Origin: Prasinococcaceae sp. CCMP 1430
Taxonomy: Eukaryota > Prasinodermophyta > Palmophyllophyceae > Prasinococcales > Prasinococcaceae
NCBI GenBank assembly: GCA_013416795.1
Contig: RQSC01000016.1
Span: forward strand, 50,860-90,858
Length of the DNA: 39,999 bases
Direction of reading: 5' to 3'
The notes below the pieces were generated by a model, which made no database searches, was not told the origin of the DNA, and was given only the letters and a program-made list of their open reading frames with translations. Every line of letters starts with the position of its first letter. The first letter of the stretch is position 1. This document shows positions 37,876 to 39,999 of this stretch, piece after piece. A program made the position numbers and the translations under genes.

Positions 37876-39680
37876 TGGATGGTGCCGGTGGAGGCGGGGA
37901 CGGGCAGTGAGTTCGAGCGCACGCGCAATGCCCACGGACTTGAGAATTTGGTTCCGCATGGTATCCAGCTTGAGCGAAAGCAGGTCCTCCGTGCTGTCAA
38001 TCTCCTTCTCGAGCAGCTCCATGCGGTCGATGAGGTCCTCCATGTCCATAGCAGAGGCGTCGATGACCAACTCAGCGCGTTGCCCCATAATGCGCTTGTC
38101 CGCCTCGTGCTCGTCGTCGTGCAGTATGTTAGCTACCTCCTGCAGACGCGGATCGTTTGTGGGGGGCGAGGGGGTGCGTCAGCGTGCGCTGCGCGTGCAC
38201 AACGGAGCACAAGCAAAGATTCAGCCGAACGTACCTCCATGGCGATGAGGTCCTCTTTGTCCTGCAGGCGCTTCTCCAAGACCTCGTCCATATCCTGTAC
38301 CACGCTCCTGAGCTTGTTGGCCTCGCCTTTGTGCTGCTTGGTGATCTCGAGCGCACGCAGGCTGGTCTTTTTTGTGACGTCCTCGAGCGCACGGGCTAGC
38401 TCGATCTCAGTTCTTTCCACGCGCTGCTGCAGCATGCGAACCGCCGCGCTGAGCAGCAGGTCGATCGCGCGCAGGCCGAACGGTAGCACGCTCGCCTCGC
38501 TCGCCAGGTCTGGCGCAATCATCTTGGCGTCCGCACTTCTGCTGCGCGTTACCTTGAAGGGCTCGCCGATGCCAGTACCATCCTCGTCGGCGCCAAGCGC
38601 ATTCATCTCCACCTCTGACTTTCGCCCGGGCGGTGACTCGTCGCCCGCCAGACCTGACGCAGGGAGGTCAGAGGAGAAAGAGCGGCCCGGGCTCGCACCC
38701 ACGAGGCCGAGCCCGCGCTTGCTATCCCGGCGTCGGGGCGTGCCTGTCTGCTCGGCGTCCGGCAGTGGGCCGTTCTCGGCCTCGAGGCGCGCATCCTCGG
38801 CGGCTTGCTTCAGGAAATCCACTAGCTGCCGGTACAGCGGCGGCAGGTTCTTCGGGATGGTGTCAGAGTTGCCTGCAACGTCCGGGGAGGAGTCGCGCGG
38901 CGGTGGATGCAGGTGATACGCTGAGCCTCGCGTGCTTTGCGCGCCGTCGCTGTCCATGGATGGCAGGACGATGTATACGCGGTCGGCGGTGACGAGCGCG
39001 TTGACCTTCTCCAGACTGACGAGCACGCATCCGCGGCGGACGAGGAGCGCGCAGCTGCCCTGCGACACGCGGCGAGACGGGTTGACTCGGCGCAGTTCAC
39101 CGAGTTCGAGGCCTGGCACGCGCAGCGACACGCCACCGGGGCCGCGCGCCCCGGCGTTCAGCTCTCGCAGCAGCGCAACGCGGCCCATCCGTCGGTGGCG
39201 CGCGGCGCCGCTGTCAGACACCTCGAGCACGCTGAGCTCGACCTGGTCGAGCTGCGATACTTGCAGTAGAGACAGCGAGCGTGCTGGGGTGTTCGGCAGA
39301 GCACTCGACCCTCCGACGGGCATCGACGGCACGCGGATCGCGGGCAATGGCTGCGGCACCCGCAGCTGCGGCATGCCCCCGGCGGGCGCGCTCGCCTGGC
39401 GCTGCGACGAGAGGCTGCTCTCGCCAACCAGTCGAGCGTAGTTGCCGGCGCTAAAGGAGGCCGCTCCGGGCTCGTACGTGACCGCGCGCGCAGTCGACAC
39501 ACGTGCGCCGCCGCGACCCTGCGGCGGCCGCCCGAGCAGCCGGTCGCGCTCGCCGCTGCCGGCGCGCGGGGACTCCTCTCCTCCGTCGCCCCCACCGCCG
39601 CCGCCCGGAACATCCAGGTACCTCGCCGCAAAGCTGCTGCGCGAACCGGAGGACGCCATCCTGTCCGACGCGGAGCGCAT
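37801..39680 (-). CDS. Mrs2/CorA-like magnesium transporter homologue lacking the pore end (2 exons)
   Basis: Exons 39680-38235 and 38139-37801 give 594 residues. The intron 38234-38140 (95 nt, GAG|GTACGT...GTCTGCAG, phase 0) joins LIAME to EVANILHDD. The N-terminal 150 residues are disordered. An Mrs2 core follows, with RRGCVLVSLEKVNALVTADR (like the Mrs2 strand before the nucleotide-like site) and, after a Ser/Asp insert of about 130 residues, LPFGLRAIDLLLSAAVRMLQ. Next comes the long coiled stalk, then ELVIDASAMDMEDLIDRMEL and a DTMRNQIL stretch that in Mrs2 directly precedes the first membrane helix. Here no GMN motif or transmembrane pair follows. The frame ends in intron-like low-complexity sequence at 37801. 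Either a pore exon is missing or unrecognised, or the gene is truncated, so transport function is doubtful. Confidence 0.75.
38140..38234 (-). other. Intron of the Mrs2-like gene
   Basis: A 95-nt phase-0 intron with strong donor GTACGT and a C-rich tract before CTGCAG. Excision continues the coiled stalk without break. Confidence 0.85.
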
Positions 39681-39785
39681 GGGTGGCTACGCCTCGCCGC
39701 CCCGCGCAAGCGCTGCGCGCCGGGCCTTACGGCCGTGGGGGCAGCAGAGAGACGGGGTTGAGGATGGGCGAGGAGCGTTGCGGTG

Positions 39786-39834
39786 CGGCCGCGTGGCGCC
39801 GCCCGCGCGCCACCGCGGCGGCGCCACGCGGCCG
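39786..39834. repeat. Perfect 18-bp inverted repeat with 13-nt loop
   Basis: Arms 39786-39803 and 39817-39834 are exact reverse complements (cggccgcgtggcgccgcc), separated by cgcgcgccaccgc. All 18 pairs match and most are G:C, so a very stable hairpin or cruciform is expected. It lies 14 bp past the stop of the dynein fragment and about 105 bp upstream of the Mrs2-like start. Confidence 0.95.
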
Positions 39835-39847
39835 TGCCTCGTCCCGG

Positions 39848-39999
<152 letters not shown>

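Overview
The window looks like a GC-rich, gene-dense nuclear segment from a unicellular eukaryote, most likely a flagellated alga. The evidence is eukaryote-only families (exocyst Sec3, DHHC palmitoyltransferase, CDK with PSTAIRE, EML, GRAM, PPR-SMR, dynein heavy chain) and short GT-AG introns that restore reading frames at eight junctions. Strong start contexts (gccATGg) also fit. A flagellum is implied by EML, a CSTPP1/C11orf49-like protein and dynein. A plastid is weakly suggested by a PPR-SMR protein and a small protein with a transit-peptide-like N-terminus. A haptophyte is my best guess for the lineage, at low confidence.

Layout, left to right: EF-hand protein with ten 48-residue repeats (+); DHHC palmitoyltransferase (-, 2 exons); R3H/G-patch protein (+); exocyst Sec3 (-); secreted Cys-repeat/lectin protein (+); tandem cyclic-nucleotide-binding protein resembling a PKA regulatory subunit (-, 3 exons); PPR-SMR protein (-, 5' end unresolved); small Cys-rich protein (-); AGFG-like ArfGAP with a degenerate zinc finger (+); GRAM protein (-, 2 exons); unknown Ser/Asp-rich protein (+); EML WD40 protein (-, 2 exons); small one-TM protein (-, 2 exons); CSTPP1-like protein (+, 3 exons); CDK (-); SLC5-type sodium symporter (-); Mrs2/CorA-like protein lacking its membrane end (-, 2 exons); and a truncated dynein heavy-chain fragment at the right edge (-).

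Genes sit about 2.2 kb apart. Convergent pairs nearly touch (17 and 34 bp between stop codons), and divergent pairs share 0.5-0.8 kb spacers. Several of these spacers carry GGGTTT/TTAGGG-like and ACGGGT(T/G)TGG motifs. There is no operon logic. The shared themes are vesicle traffic (DHHC, Sec3, AGFG-like), cilium/cytoskeleton (EML, CSTPP1-like, dynein) and signalling (PKA-R-like, CDK, EF-hand).

The points most worth following up are the EF-hand repeat family, the ArfGAP that lost three of four zinc ligands but kept the arginine finger, and the right end. There, an Mrs2-like gene without its GMN pore lies next to a broken dynein gene, separated from it by a perfect 18-bp inverted repeat.
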